Assembly: GCA_003118195.1 (NCBI GenBank)
Contig: BEXV01000677.1
Location: 27,768-91,767 of the forward strand
Source of the DNA: Hemicentrotus pulcherrimus
Lineage: Eukaryota; Echinodermata; Echinoidea; Camarodonta; Strongylocentrotidae
Direction of reading: 5' to 3'
Length of the DNA stretch: 64,000 bases
Positions 14,201 through 24,032 of this stretch are shown piece by piece (the first letter of the stretch is position 1; every line of letters begins with the position of its first letter). The notes under the pieces were generated by a model. The model did not search any database. It was given only the letters and a program-made list of their open reading frames with translations, and had not been told where the DNA came from. The translations under genes were made by a program, and so were the position numbers.

Positions 14201-15840
14201 AGGGTATGAAAAACTATGAAACTTAGAAAATCACTACACAAGCTGCCATTTCGGTCATCAGTTTGTGACGTCATAGTCTCTCTATTTATCAATCACTTCA
14301 TATATTTTTATCCCATTAAATTCCCTTTTTATCCCCCTAAACATTTCACAAAATCTTATATGAACTTTGAAGAATTGATATTATTTTTTAAATATTGTAT
14401 ATTCATTATCGTTGATTTTTCAGTTAAGTATTTACCCGTAACTGGAAAAAAAAATACTCTCTTTAATATTATCAATATAATTAGATGCTGGTGTGAGGAA
14501 ATAAGATTTTTAGGGGAAAAATTGGAAATTTATATTATCAATATAAAGAAAACTATTAGTGGATAGTGAGGCAATGACGTCACAAACTCATGAGTGAGTT
14601 GCCAATTTGTCTTGTGATTTTCAAAGTTTTTCATGTCATTAAAAGTTCATAACTTTCTAATCAGTTATCAGATTTTGTTCAAATTTTTCTGATCGGTTTG
14701 TCTGCTCCTATTGAAAGCAAGTTATTTTTGGAGTGGACTTGCTCTTTCAATACAGGGGTCACCCGGTTCCAGTAGGTAGTGGGTTAACAATGAAATTATT
14801 TTGCTTCCATCCTGCAGGGTCTGCTTGTGTTCAATAGAGGGCTCCCCAGGAATACGAGGAGTCCGATACCTGGTATACTAGCCGGAAAGTATTTCAGGTA
14901 AAAATCACTTTATGTTGTAAGAATAAAAACCCTCACAGATGGCTTTGGTAAAGTACAACTCTTTTTTCAAACATGTTGTTTCGATGACATGATTTACCGA
15001 CTGTCTGCCATAAGGCTGTTACTGCATTTACAGTACAAAGCTCTTTGGGCCTTGTAGACTGCTGCCAAACTATTACAGAGGATGATCAATAAAGATACAA
15101 ATACAGTTGAAGCTCATTCAAACAAACTCTTCCGGTGCAGGGACATAACCTCTTCTCTTTTCTCGACCACTTGTTATATCAGGACCAAAACAGTAGAATA
15201 CAGAGAAGTAGGACTAACAACATTTCTTGTTTTAATATGATCGTTTGCTTTTCATGTAATGTAGTATATCAATCTACATGTATATACTTGTGTACTTATC
15301 AAGTTAAAAAAAGTGAATGTATACATATATTTGTTCACACTTTCTGTAGTAATATCTGTAATGCCTTTGTTTATCTTTCTGTTTGAAATGAAATAAATTT
15401 GAATTGAATTGATAATGATAGTGGGTTCTTGTATAGCGCTCATGTATGTCAGACTTGACACACCTGGAACTCCTGATTTTTACCCTGGCTTTAGCATGGC
15501 TGCCATTACTTAATTCGAACTGAATTGAAATTCTAAATCTTAAAGAGTATTCAATGTTCATTGAAAAGAATATTTGCTTTGTGAATGATATGTGACTTGT
15601 GAGTTTAAATGAAATTTCAAGCACAGACGTATGTCTATATAAACTATTGTGTCGTTCTCACTTTGTGTATACAGAGAAGTTGTGAGCCATGCCTTTCCTG
15701 GGATGTCTGGAGTGACGTGCTATGAGCTTTTTTGTATCCATCTCTCGGTGGTGCCCTCACCGATGATAGCCAACCATGTGCGTAGGTTGAGGATCATGCT
15801 CCGTTCGGGGGATGCAATCACACCAGTTAATCTCCTCTAG
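2258..15840 (+). CDS. HPS1: Hermansky-Pudlak syndrome 1 protein (BLOC-3 subunit), 14 coding exons
   Basis: HPS1 and HPS4 form BLOC-3, the guanine-nucleotide exchange factor for Rab32/Rab38 in biogenesis of lysosome-related organelles. Coding exons: 2258-2374, 2937-3086, 3802-3923, 4386-4494, 5456-5607, 6518-6758, 7344-7697, 9303-9608, 10734-10901, 12018-12124, 12813-13152, 13489-13602, 14818-14897, 15675-15840. All phases agree and the sum is 2526 bp, about 841 codons (human about 700). The exon at 12813-13152 carries NITMTNYLEDFPGLVHF, almost identical to vertebrate HPS1. The next encodes VWGMVEQCHEKLQQGF and EGDF. The last has CYELFCIHLSVVP. The N-terminus MKCLLVVRN fits the first longin-like domain. 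The extra length lies in exons 6-8 (Gly run, Ser/Pro/Gln-rich), a linker that is also variable in vertebrates. An acceptor at 2227-2228 suggests a 5' non-coding exon upstream, not located. The exon 8 acceptor is uncertain. Confidence 0.95.
3540..3727. mobile_element. MITE-like interspersed repeat
   Basis: The segment is bounded by TTAAAGGCC on the left and GGGCTTTAA on the right. Its interior (AGGGATTAGACCACCCTG ... AAGAAAAAGAGGATCATGGG) recurs in reverse orientation at about 42890-43075 inside another element. It lies in an HPS1 intron. Confidence 0.7.
5035..5405. mobile_element. Interspersed repeat, copy 1
   Basis: It shares long blocks with 17758-18143, for example TGCTGCAATGATAATT, ACTTTTACAAGCCGATCG and CATATCACAGACACTGATAA. 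Both copies end near a GTGACTTTAA / ATCCCTTTAA boundary. It lies in an HPS1 intron, next to the exon beginning at 5456. No coding capacity is seen. Confidence 0.8.
6134..6417. mobile_element. MITE with GGGGTGTTTCAC terminal inverted repeats, copy 1
   Basis: The left end GGGGGGTGTTTCACATAGAT is complementary to the right end ATCTTTGTGAAACACCCCC. Inner arms carry AAGTTGGACTTAAC and AGTTTGACTTAAG. It lies in an HPS1 intron and is non-coding. Close relatives are at 10923-11218 and, as a right half, at 48090-48173. Confidence 0.85.
6925..7133 (-). mobile_element. tRNA-derived SINE, copy 1
   Basis: Read on the minus strand it starts with a tRNA-like head: TAGCTCAGCTGGCAGAGC (A box) and GGGTTCAAAACC (B box). 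A non-tRNA body follows, ending near AAAATAACCACCACCGC. The body is shared with 51134-51343. It lies in an HPS1 intron. It is not a functional tRNA gene, because the 3' acceptor half is replaced by SINE body. Confidence 0.85.
8320..9248 (+). mobile_element. 3' end of a CR1/L2-like non-LTR retrotransposon
   Basis: The conceptual translation at 8350-8570 has the usual C-terminal region of L2/CR1 reverse-transcriptase ORFs (GVAPIYLQELIQEY, then FCKASAGLWNR), with one in-frame stop. It is followed by an AT-rich 3' tail ending in AATTGAATTGAATTGA at about 9229-9244. The 5' part is absent, as expected for incomplete target-primed insertion. It lies in the HPS1 intron before exon 8. Confidence 0.75.
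9303..9608 (+). other. HPS1: HPS1 exon 8 with uncertain acceptor
   Basis: The 3' half encodes CSPHVLHVVRLLPSIILVV, homologous to the HPS1 segment before the central longin-like domain, and ends phase 0 at a GTTAGT donor. An in-frame TAG at 9300-9302 limits the exon to start at or after 9303. The AG inside that TAG would serve as acceptor, but it lacks a clear pyrimidine tract. In-frame alternatives begin at 9378 or 9384. A LINE tail ends only about 55 bp upstream, so the original acceptor context may have been disturbed. Confidence 0.6.
10923..11218. mobile_element. MITE with GGGGTGTTTCAC terminal inverted repeats, copy 2
   Basis: Same family and orientation as 6134-6417: GGGGGGTGTTTCACAAAGAT at the left, ATCTTTGTGAAACACCCCC at the right, with a similar middle (GGCTACAAATGGCTCTCCAT). 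It begins only 21 bp after the HPS1 exon ending at 10901. Confidence 0.88.
14200..14640. mobile_element. Decayed MITE with long inverted arms
   Basis: The left arm (TATGAAAAACTATGAAACTT ... GTTTGTGACGTCATAG) pairs imperfectly with the right arm (AATGACGTCACAAACTCATG ... TTCAAAGTTTTTCATG). Both TGACGTCA motifs sit at matching positions. It resembles 35053-35561 in layout. It lies in an HPS1 intron. Confidence 0.65.
15120..15414 (+). mobile_element. Possible LINE 3' tail fragment
   Basis: The segment ends in AAATAAATTTGAATTGAATTG, the same type of A/T tail repeat as the L2-like element ending at 9248. No recognisable coding sequence precedes it. It lies in the last HPS1 intron. Confidence 0.4.
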
Positions 15841-15950
15841 TACAGCTATGATGTCTACAGCCAATTATGTCCGGAGGTTGAGGATCATGCTCCGCTCGGG
15901 GGATGCATTCACTCCAGTTAATCTCCTCTAGTACAGCTATGACGTCTTCA
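15775..15950 (+). repeat. 91-bp tandem duplication of the HPS1 C-terminal coding end
   Basis: The end of the last HPS1 exon, from about GATGATAGCC through the stop and about 20 bp beyond, is repeated once at a 91-bp period. AGGTTGAGGATCATGCTCCG starts at 15784, and a near-identical stretch starts at 15875. The second copy has its own TAG at about 15929-15931. It is downstream of the real stop and out of frame with the first, so it should be 3' UTR. Confidence 0.9.
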
Positions 15951-15968
15951 GCGCTATAAAGATAATAC

Positions 15969-16123
15969 CCTGGGCCCTGTTTCATAAAACTTGATATCAA
16001 TAACAAGTCACAAGCTTCTGTTATAAGCTACTGATATCATGGCATCTGATTGGCTGAGAGCAAATTTGCCATAGAAATTTAGCAGTTGTTATAGATAACA
16101 AGTTTTATGAAATGGGCCCCAGG
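15969..16123. mobile_element. Short MITE with TGGGCCCTGTTTCATAAAAC ends
   Basis: The left end CTGGGCCCTGTTTCATAAAA is complementary to the right end TTTTATGAAATGGGCCCCAG. Length is about 155 bp. It lies just downstream of the HPS1 stop codons, probably in the 3' UTR or flank. Confidence 0.85.
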
Positions 16124-17757
16124 TCACTTGACTCAGCATGGTGTAACACACAGGGAACATGTATGTACTTTCTCCGTTCAGTAGAGAGTATTCTAGCTCT
16201 TTTTTAAAGAGATGCTCACAATGCCAAACAGACTACATGACTCAAATCCTACCTGGGCGAAGAGAAGCATTGAGGACATAAAGTACCATGCCAGGGAATG
16301 AATACATCATCAATAGTGATCTGTCAGTTTATGACAGGTTTCAGTGACCCAATCAGAATTCTACATCAAGTGTCTCTTCAAGTACCTTGGCCTTGGGCCA
16401 TCCGTTTCCGCATTTTATATCCTGTTGCTCCGAATTCTGTAATAAAAATATCTAGAAAGCCTCTACGAGGTCTTTCCCTCATCTTCTTTCCATGTAGACG
16501 ACCTTAAATGACTCTGATCATCAATGACATAACCTTCATGTACTCAGTCAAGTGTTAAAATAATTACCAAGGGATTTAGTTCCACGAGGTTGGAATATGT
16601 TAGGCTTACCGTGTAAGTAGGACTATATAGAGGCCTGGATAAGCTAGAGCTTGGAAAATAATACTCTCAGTCTCAGTGTAAAATCAGTGCAACTTGTGAA
16701 ATTAGTCTATCTATATGAGGTGATATGCTGTGCTAAAAAAACTAAAGGTGACCAGATGCATCAGTTTGTTTTGCTCTGAATGTTTGGTGTTTCTTGCCAC
16801 TATACACTTATCAAATATTAGCCTTACATGCAACTTTCACACTAGTTCACATTGACGCAGAATTGAGCATGGGGGTCATCCAAAGTTCTCTTGCTTTGCT
16901 TGTTTAGAACCAGAACAAATATGCACAAGTGTACTTAAGCTTACAATCTCATTAGACAGTGCAATTTTGTTAGTATATTTTTAAGTACTTATCAATCATG
17001 TAATTTGCTGCAGATTATATTCACCAAAGCTTAGCATATTAATGAACTATGCAATTAATTTTGAATTTTTTTTAATCTCACATGTTGTCTCTTTGTATAT
17101 CTTGATTTTATTTTGGGAAATGCAGTTCTTTTACATTCACAATTTTAATTAGCGCATCAATTTTCATCATTTTGTATGGGAATAGGCAATATATAAGGTG
17201 CTCTAATCTTCTGTTCTGTATTTCAAGTGATGGTAACAATCACATTGATTTCCATGTTCATGTCATTGTGGCAGATTGATACAATATTCTAGAGTTGTTA
17301 ATAAATGTATTTAAATTGATGTAAACTTACATTTCCATGTTGAAATAAAAGCATAATGATGCTTTTTTTTTTTAAATTGAGTTTATAACATGAAATATCT
17401 TTACGCTACACGTACAGTGTATACCATGAAGATTGGTCACATCCAGTTCTGAAATCATTCCTTTATAAATGAAAAAGATATTCAATGAAATTCCAATTCT
17501 CTTATGATATTTCTAGGTGTTTAATCTGATAGCTGTGTGGTTGCTGTAAACCTGCTAAGATTAACATTTTGAAAGGTTTTTTAAGTTAGAGGTCAACAAC
17601 TTGAGCCCCAACTCAGCTGAATCACTAGATTTTCTTTTGTTGCCTCAAATGAATGAATATGTATATAATCTTATAGCATGGCAGCTGTAAGATACCTTGG
17701 TGGTGTGCCATAAATTGTACCAATATACATGTTTATCACTTGCTTTGAGATGCACTC
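16124..17757. other. HPS1 3' flank, no second gene seen
   Basis: The stretch is AT-rich without a supportable ORF. Candidate polyadenylation hexamers AATAAA occur at 16441-16446 and 17344-17349 on the plus strand. Either could end the HPS1 transcript, but the sequence does not decide which. Confidence 0.5.
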
Positions 17758-18143
17758 TTAATGGGATCCGGTAACCTTGTCTCAGATTCCGAAACAAAAT
17801 TCTGGATTTAGCTCATGCTGCAATGATAATTATAAACTTTTAGGTCAGTCCGGAACCCCATAACTTTTACAAGCCGATCGCCCGTGTGATTATCAAGATA
17901 TTTATGATTGAAATTACAAATTTTGAAAACCGTTTGCCATACGGTTTTCATAACACTACAGTCTATAGGGGAACAGGAGTATGGTAAAACCGGTCACTCA
18001 AAGATTTTTACTTTTTTGAGGCACTTCTTGATCATTTTGAAGCATAGTTTTTTTTAGGGCTTCAATATCACACCATATCACAGACACTGATAACACGTAG
18101 GGCCGTGAACCTCAGATTTAAGATTGTTAAACGATCCCTTTAA
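17758..18143. mobile_element. Interspersed repeat, copy 2
   Basis: Second copy of the 5035-5405 family in the same orientation, with an extra insertion near the middle (TCTATAGGGGAACAGG). It lies downstream of HPS1. Confidence 0.8.
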
Positions 18144-18774
18144 ATGATGACAGGGCAAAATATTTGTAGACCTTTACAATTGCACAGTGCATTTGGAACA
18201 ATATTTTCTTAAATTTTGTCAATAGAAATTATGAATTTCAGCTGGGGTTCATTAAATCATCTTATTTTGTCACGTTAAGCATCAGGAAATTTAAACTGAC
18301 AATAAGACTTTCAAGAAATCTAATTACAGCATTTGCAATACCTGATTTTATTGCCTTTATGAATCTTGTTCAGATTATTGAAAGGTTATTGAAGTTGTCT
18401 TGATATTGTCCATTTCAAAAGACATCAGTATTAACATTATCTGAAAAAAATGAATTAAAACTATAAATTTGTACCGGTAGGAAGGAATTCTTTGAATGGC
18501 ACTGAAATTGGTGGCCCAGCTAGAGCTGGGGTAATGTTGAAGCAGATTGATAATTACATAGTGGTTGTGAACACTATGAAAGTACATGTATCTAAATATT
18601 CATTGTTAGAATATTATTATATCAAAAAGTATGTTCGGGGTATGTGACTTTGTACAAAAGAACATTTGTAATTTCATTATCTACATGTTCATCTTGCTAA
18701 ATTTTCATCTCATGTCTTACTCAATTGTGATCTGAGATGTGTTACGGTGACAGTTCTATAGGCTTTATTTTTTC

Positions 18775-19545
18775 AAAGGTTAGGGTTAGGGTTGCAAGGG
18801 TTTTCGACTTTGTTGAGGGTTCGGTTTAGGTTAAGGTTGCAAAGGGTTTTGGTTTGTTTGAGGTTTTGGGTTAAGGTTAGGGATGCATAGGGTTTTTGGT
18901 TCGGTTGGTGCAAAGGGTTTTTCGTTCTGTTGAGGTTTTAGGCTAAGGTTAGTGGTGCAAAGGGTTTTTGGTTCGGTTGAGGTTTTAGGTTAAGGTTAGG
19001 GGTGCAAAGGGTTTTTGGTTTGCTTGAGGTTTTAGGTTTTAGGTTAAGGTTAGGGGTGCAAAGGGTTTTTGGTTCAGTTGAGGTTTTAGGTTAAGGTTAG
19101 GGGTGCAAAGGGTTTTTCGTTTGGTTGAGGTTTTAGGTTAAGGTTAGTGGTGCAAAGGGTTTTTAGTTCGGTTAAGGTTAAAGTTAGGGGTGCAAAGGGT
19201 TTTTGGTTCGGTTGAGGGTTTTGATTATGGTAAGGGATGCAAAGATTTTTTCGTTTCGGTTGAGGGCTTGGGGTACGGGCTTTCAAAGGGTTATTGGTTT
19301 GGTAAGGGTAAGGGCTGCAAAGGGTTTTCAATTTGGTCTAGGGTTAGAAGTAGGGTTACAAAGGGTTTATGGTTTGCAGAGGGTTTTTGGTTCGCTTTAG
19401 GGTTTGGGTTAGGGGTTGCAAAAAAGTTCTCTGGATGTTTGAGGGTTAGGGTTGCATAGGGCCCATTGGTTTGGTGGAGAGCTACGGTTAGGTCTGCAAA
19501 GAGTTTCGGGTTTGGTTGGAGTTTTGGTTAAGGTAAGGTCCTGTC
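18775..19545. repeat. Minisatellite, about 47-bp unit, TTAGGG-like
   Basis: About 16 degenerate copies of a 47-bp unit containing AGGTTTTAGGTTAAGGTTAG and GGGTGCAAAGGGTTTTTGGT. The first copies include two perfect TTAGGG units near 18780. The G/T versus A/C strand asymmetry is strong. Short ORFs in both directions here are by-products of the repeat. Confidence 0.93.
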
Positions 19546-20857
19546 GAGAAATCGTTCAGCTGTTTTGATGATATTAGGCACTTCCATTGGACATATTTTT
19601 AACCTAATGCAGTTATTTCATTGTAGTGTATATATTTTTTAAATGTGTATTATTTTGATCGACGATGCAAGTTCGTATGCAATGTGCAATCAGCTATATT
19701 ATATTATACATACTGTATTATTGAAAATCAATCCTTGTTGGTTGCGTTTGTGTAAGAAATGCAAATATGAAGAAAGGTTTAAATAGTACAGATTTGAAGA
19801 GAAAGGATGAACAATAACCAAAGAAAATACAATACACAATTCACTGTAACAATTTTTAAAAGAATGTGGTTTTTAGTGAGATGAATTTAGAGTGAAACGC
19901 ACAAACTCTGTGAATAAAAGGGACTACGTGCAAGAAAGTGGTATAGAAATGAATTGTAATTAAATAGAGAGAGGGAGAAGGAGAAGGAGGGATAGAAAGA
20001 GAGTATTTTTTTACTAGGCGGGTAATAAAAGGTGATTCCGCAACTAACCTTTTAAGTATTTTAGAAGAGACTTCAGAATTAGGGTCTTTAAGAAAATAAA
20101 CAGGTCTGTTCAAGCATGGTCCTTTCTTTGGTCCATGGTTCAAGATCATTCAAATGCACTTTACGAAAAAGTACTAGTTCAAGCACGTTCAGCACATTTA
20201 CATAGCACAGTTCACGTGAGGTGCCTGGGAGGGAGTAGCCTTTAAACAAGGCCACTTGTCTGATAGACGCCGAGCGACTAAAACGAGACTAATCGCGAAA
20301 ACCCGAGTGAACGAGAGAGCGAAAAGCGCTTCCAAGTAGCCTTTATCAATCTGGTTTTGGATATCTTATGTTAACCCTTGTTTCCGACTGGAATTCGCTA
20401 CCGAAATGGTAGCGTCCAATCAGCGAACGTATCCTTGCATTGGATGTCAGCATATAGTATCCATCACACACAGACACGCAGACACACATGCACAGTAAAC
20501 TCTACGTAATACGAACATATGGTCTATTATAAACCTCATTTTAAGATTCTTTACTAATCCTGTCTTCTGATTGGTTGAAAATGCAGTCATGTTCTCAACC
20601 ATTCCCGCTAATTGAAATTCATAGTCATTTTTCCATGGCTCTACCGGTTTATGTCCATTTTTCATAGCACTTTTTCCATGGCTTTGAAACGTGACGTCAT
20701 TTTGCTGCTACCGTATACGTGTTACCGTATAAGTTTCTTTTTTGCTTGTTGGATTTCATACTGTACACAAGTTATTGTTGGTGTTAATATTCATGACTTC
20801 AAAGAGGTGGAAACCTAAATGGGTGAGTCAACATTTTCTTTTTTTCGGTATATAAAA

Positions 20858-21023
20858 TATATATTGACTGCTTTTAATATTCGAGGCATAGTGGTTTCTA
20901 TAGGGTCTCGGGAAACTCACAACCTGCTATGACCCCGCGGCGCAAGCGCCTTTGGGTCATAGCAGGTTGTGAGTTCCCTTGACCCTATAGAAACCACTAT
21001 GCCTCTCAAAGCAGTCAATATAT
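20858..21023. repeat. Long near-perfect hairpin (MITE-like)
   Basis: The arms are about 75 bp. The outer arm ATATATTGACTGCTTT pairs with AAAGCAGTCAATATAT, then GAGGCATAGTGGTTTCTATA with its complement, then ACTCACAACCTGCTATGACC with GGTCATAGCAGGTTGTGAGT. The loop is short and GC-rich. There is no coding potential. Confidence 0.92.
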
Positions 21024-21163
21024 CCTTACTATGAACTAAGAATGACGTACGGGCTAAGACCTCTGACCTCTAGATCGAACGAAAACGAGTTGGAATGGAT
21101 CGCCGATTTGATGGGTTAATGTATCTATGAATAATTCATGCAGAGCAGTGATATCTACATTGC

Positions 21164-21257
21164 AAAAGGCCTCGTAACGGTCGTCACTCGGTCGCGCGTT
21201 CACCCCGGGTATCTAGACTCATCTCAGCCGCTTAAACAGAGTCACGAGGCCTTGTCA
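21164..21257. repeat. Short inverted repeat
   Basis: CAAAAGGCCTCGTAAC at the left is roughly complementary to GTCACGAGGCCTTGT at the right, with about 65 bp between. Probably a small MITE. Confidence 0.5.
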
Positions 21258-21805
21258 AAAGGCTAGGGAGGGAGGGGCATCTCCCCCCCCAAAAAAAAAA
21301 ATTATATTCCGAAACAAACTTTCCACATCAGGAGTTTCATAATTCCCTAACTAAAGTATGGTAAAAAATTTCAAACATTTGTTTTATAAATCTGAAGGTT
21401 CGATGTTCTGAACATTCGTATCCCGCATGGGTTATAATTCTGAAATATGTTCGATGCCATTTTCAAAATTGTAAGCTTTTGGAATAACGAACCGTCAGAA
21501 ATATGCACCTTTGAAAAAGAAACGACATTACAAAAAATATATTAAAAAATAACAAACACAGTAGATGCATCTTATTGTATGTACTCGAAAAACACACATT
21601 GCAAACAAACAAAGAGGTACCAACAAATCTGAACATGGACAAGAACATGCATGTTTGTTGGGCAAATTTTAATCAACATTCGGTAATTTTTACCCAATTT
21701 CGGGTACAAAATATTCTATATTGAGTTAAATCTTACCTAACAAACAAACATGCCCTTTCCGTAATTTTACCCAAAATGGTTAAGTTTTTACCCAATACTT
21801 TACAG

Positions 21806-21960
21806 AGAAAGTATATTACTGGAATTTGGACCGTGAGAAGGAACATATCCGTCGTGTTTCGCACCGCGGGTTACTTCCAAGCACCATTGTTCCTCCGAGT
21901 TTACTTGACGCCTTGCAAGATGTTTTCATATACCTTTCTTCTATTTACTCGCTACTTTCC
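21806..21960 (+). other. Possible exon of an unidentified gene
   Basis: An open segment lies between a plausible acceptor (TTTACAG) and donor (CCCAG/GTATTG). It runs in phase 1 to 0 and translates to a helix-prone peptide containing WNLDREKEHIRRVSHRG and LLDALQDVFIYLSSIYSLL. A further open segment at 22208-22352 (acceptor TGTTCAG, donor GTGAGC) contains LTDSEELAKLLTAAVEGD, but its phase does not match. These may be real exons, a decayed gene or chance. The phase pattern resembles exon 2 of the cytokine-like genes, but no residue match was found. Confidence 0.25.
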
Positions 21961-22698
21961 CAGGTATTGTTAGTCAACATTGCTTGTGGAATCATGCTGG
22001 CATATCAAACTGCAGCCTTCTTTTTGTTGTAGCTCTGCCAATCACAGGGTCACAGTCGCGAGGACACAAAACAGTTCGTCTATTCCGCGTATTTACTCGG
22101 CATGAGATTCCAATATTTGATCGTCAAACGTTTGATAAAGAAAATCAAATTGCCATTTCATGCTGTGTCATCTTTTATTTTTGTTATAAATTGTTTTGTA
22201 TGTTCAGGTGAAACGAAAAAATCTGAAATCATTATAAATCTTACGGATTCGGAGGAGCTCGCAAAATTGCTGACGGCTGCAGTCGAAGGAGACACTTTAT
22301 ACATACACATGTATACATCTTTTCGTTTTTCTTCACAATTGATGTTTCTATTGGTGAGCTAATATATTCATTGTAACTTTAGAAATGTAATAACTAAGCC
22401 TGCATTTTTAATACTGCAAAAGAGTTATAATGTATTTAGAATATTACAATAAATGTAAGCGGAAGACACTGAGAAGAAGGGGGAGGAGGAAGAAGAACAG
22501 GTGGATGAATACCTAGATTGCAAAACAGACCGCCAAAGAAAGCCCACTTAAGAGGTTGAAATATCTAGACATTCGATCTCAATGCCGGTAATGGCCCATT
22601 TTCATATAAACAAAAAGAGTGGAATCATCTCAACAAAATATTCTGTGAAACAAAGTCCGTAACTTCTGAGAACAATCATACAATATCAATTATTATTT

Positions 22699-23850
22699 AA
22701 GGTGGTATCTCACTGAGCGCCGAATGCTTGCGAACTTAGCGAATTTGGGGCTTCGCCTGGGTTCGTAAAAGCTAGGTTGCAAAAGTGCGCAAAAGGTTGC
22801 AAGAAAGCTCGCAAACAGTTTTCGTTGTTGCAAACAGTTTTTCTTTGCGAATTTATTTTTCCGCAAACAGTTGCAAGCGTTTGCAAAATAGTCGTAAGCT
22901 TTTGCAACGGTTGTTTGACGGTGTCGCTAAAGTTCTTTTTGATTCGCCAATGCTAGCGACCACGTGACAATAATAAAGCGTTCGCCGCTTAGTGATCAAG
23001 ATACTCCCTTTACGAACGTTACTAATTTTGGATTCCCCAACTTTTCTGACGAACATTGGCGAAAACTCCTGGTACTCAATGGGTCGATTTTATATATGAC
23101 CCATTTACAAAGATTGTATTACAAACGCTTGCAACTGTTTGCAGAAAAATTAATTCGCTCATTGCGAGAAGAAAACTTTCTTGCCACCCAATACGAACCT
23201 TTTGCAACACAACACTTTAATCGTTAAGGCCCTATCTCACTGAACGGCGAATGCTTGTGACCGTAGCGAATTTGGGGTTCGCCAGGGTTCGTAAAGGTTG
23301 TAAAAGTTTGCAAGAAAGTTCGCAAACAGTTTCCTTGTCGTAAGCAGTTTTCTCGTCGCAAAGAATTTTATTTTTCCGCAAACAGTTGCAAGCTAGCGTT
23401 TGAAAACAATTGTGTTCGTTTGCAAAACAGTCGTAAGCCTTTTCAAACGGTTGTAAGACGGTGTTGCTCTTTGTTTTCGTCAGTTCTCTTTGTTTCGCCA
23501 ATGCTAGCGACCACGTTACCATAATGGTTCTTTTATAAACACCGAGCCATTGAGTACCACTGGTTAGCAAAAGGTCTCACACGTTCACAAAAAGTGGCAT
23601 TAAAGGATTGGCAAATAGTTGCTAATCTTCGCAAAAATTGTCGCTAACATTTTGCTTGCAGTCGCTAATAGTCGCCAAGACGCCAACTGCCTTTCGCAAA
23701 CACTTTCGGAGATATTCGCTCACATGTTATTAATTGTCGCTAAACGTCACTTAAAGTCGCTGATTTTCGCCAAAATTCGTTAGAAAAGTTGGCGAATCCA
23801 AATTCGCAACGTTCGGAAGCATTCGCCGCTCAATGAGATAGGACCTTGAG
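22699..23850. mobile_element. Two foldback elements made of degenerate micro-repeats
   Basis: A terminal motif (AAGG-x-ATCTCACTGA, then CGAATGCTTG) occurs at 22699 and 23226 in plus orientation and at about 23815-23850 as its complement. The unit at 23226-23850 is therefore a complete element with inverted ends. The unit at 22699-23225 is a truncated relative in parallel. The interior is an array of variants of TTTGCAACAGTT and TTCGCAAA in both orientations. Block GCCAATGCTAGCGACCACGT occurs in both units. Confidence 0.85.
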
Positions 23851-24032
23851 CGTTCCCGACGAGTTCTTCTACGACAACCAACTTTTTTTATTTCATATAA
23901 ATTGATTGTTAAAAGTCGAAATCAAATGGGTTTTTTAATAATAAAAAATATTAAATGCATGTTGAACAATATGGTAAAATGTGTTTATGAATCTGTTTAT
24001 TTGACTTGCAGAAGTTGCAGGTGGCACACAAC

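Noticed and set aside
14216..14566. 116-codon plus-strand frame rich in Ile/Phe/Lys
   Set aside because: It lies inside a decayed inverted-repeat element in an HPS1 intron; composition is AT-driven and no domain is seen.
19086..19459. Open frames of 65-89 codons in the minisatellite
   Set aside because: Repeat-driven, present in both directions, and tracking the 47-bp period.
18775..19545. Possible CRISPR-like array
   Set aside because: Units are contiguous and degenerate with no unique spacers, in an animal genome. It is a minisatellite.
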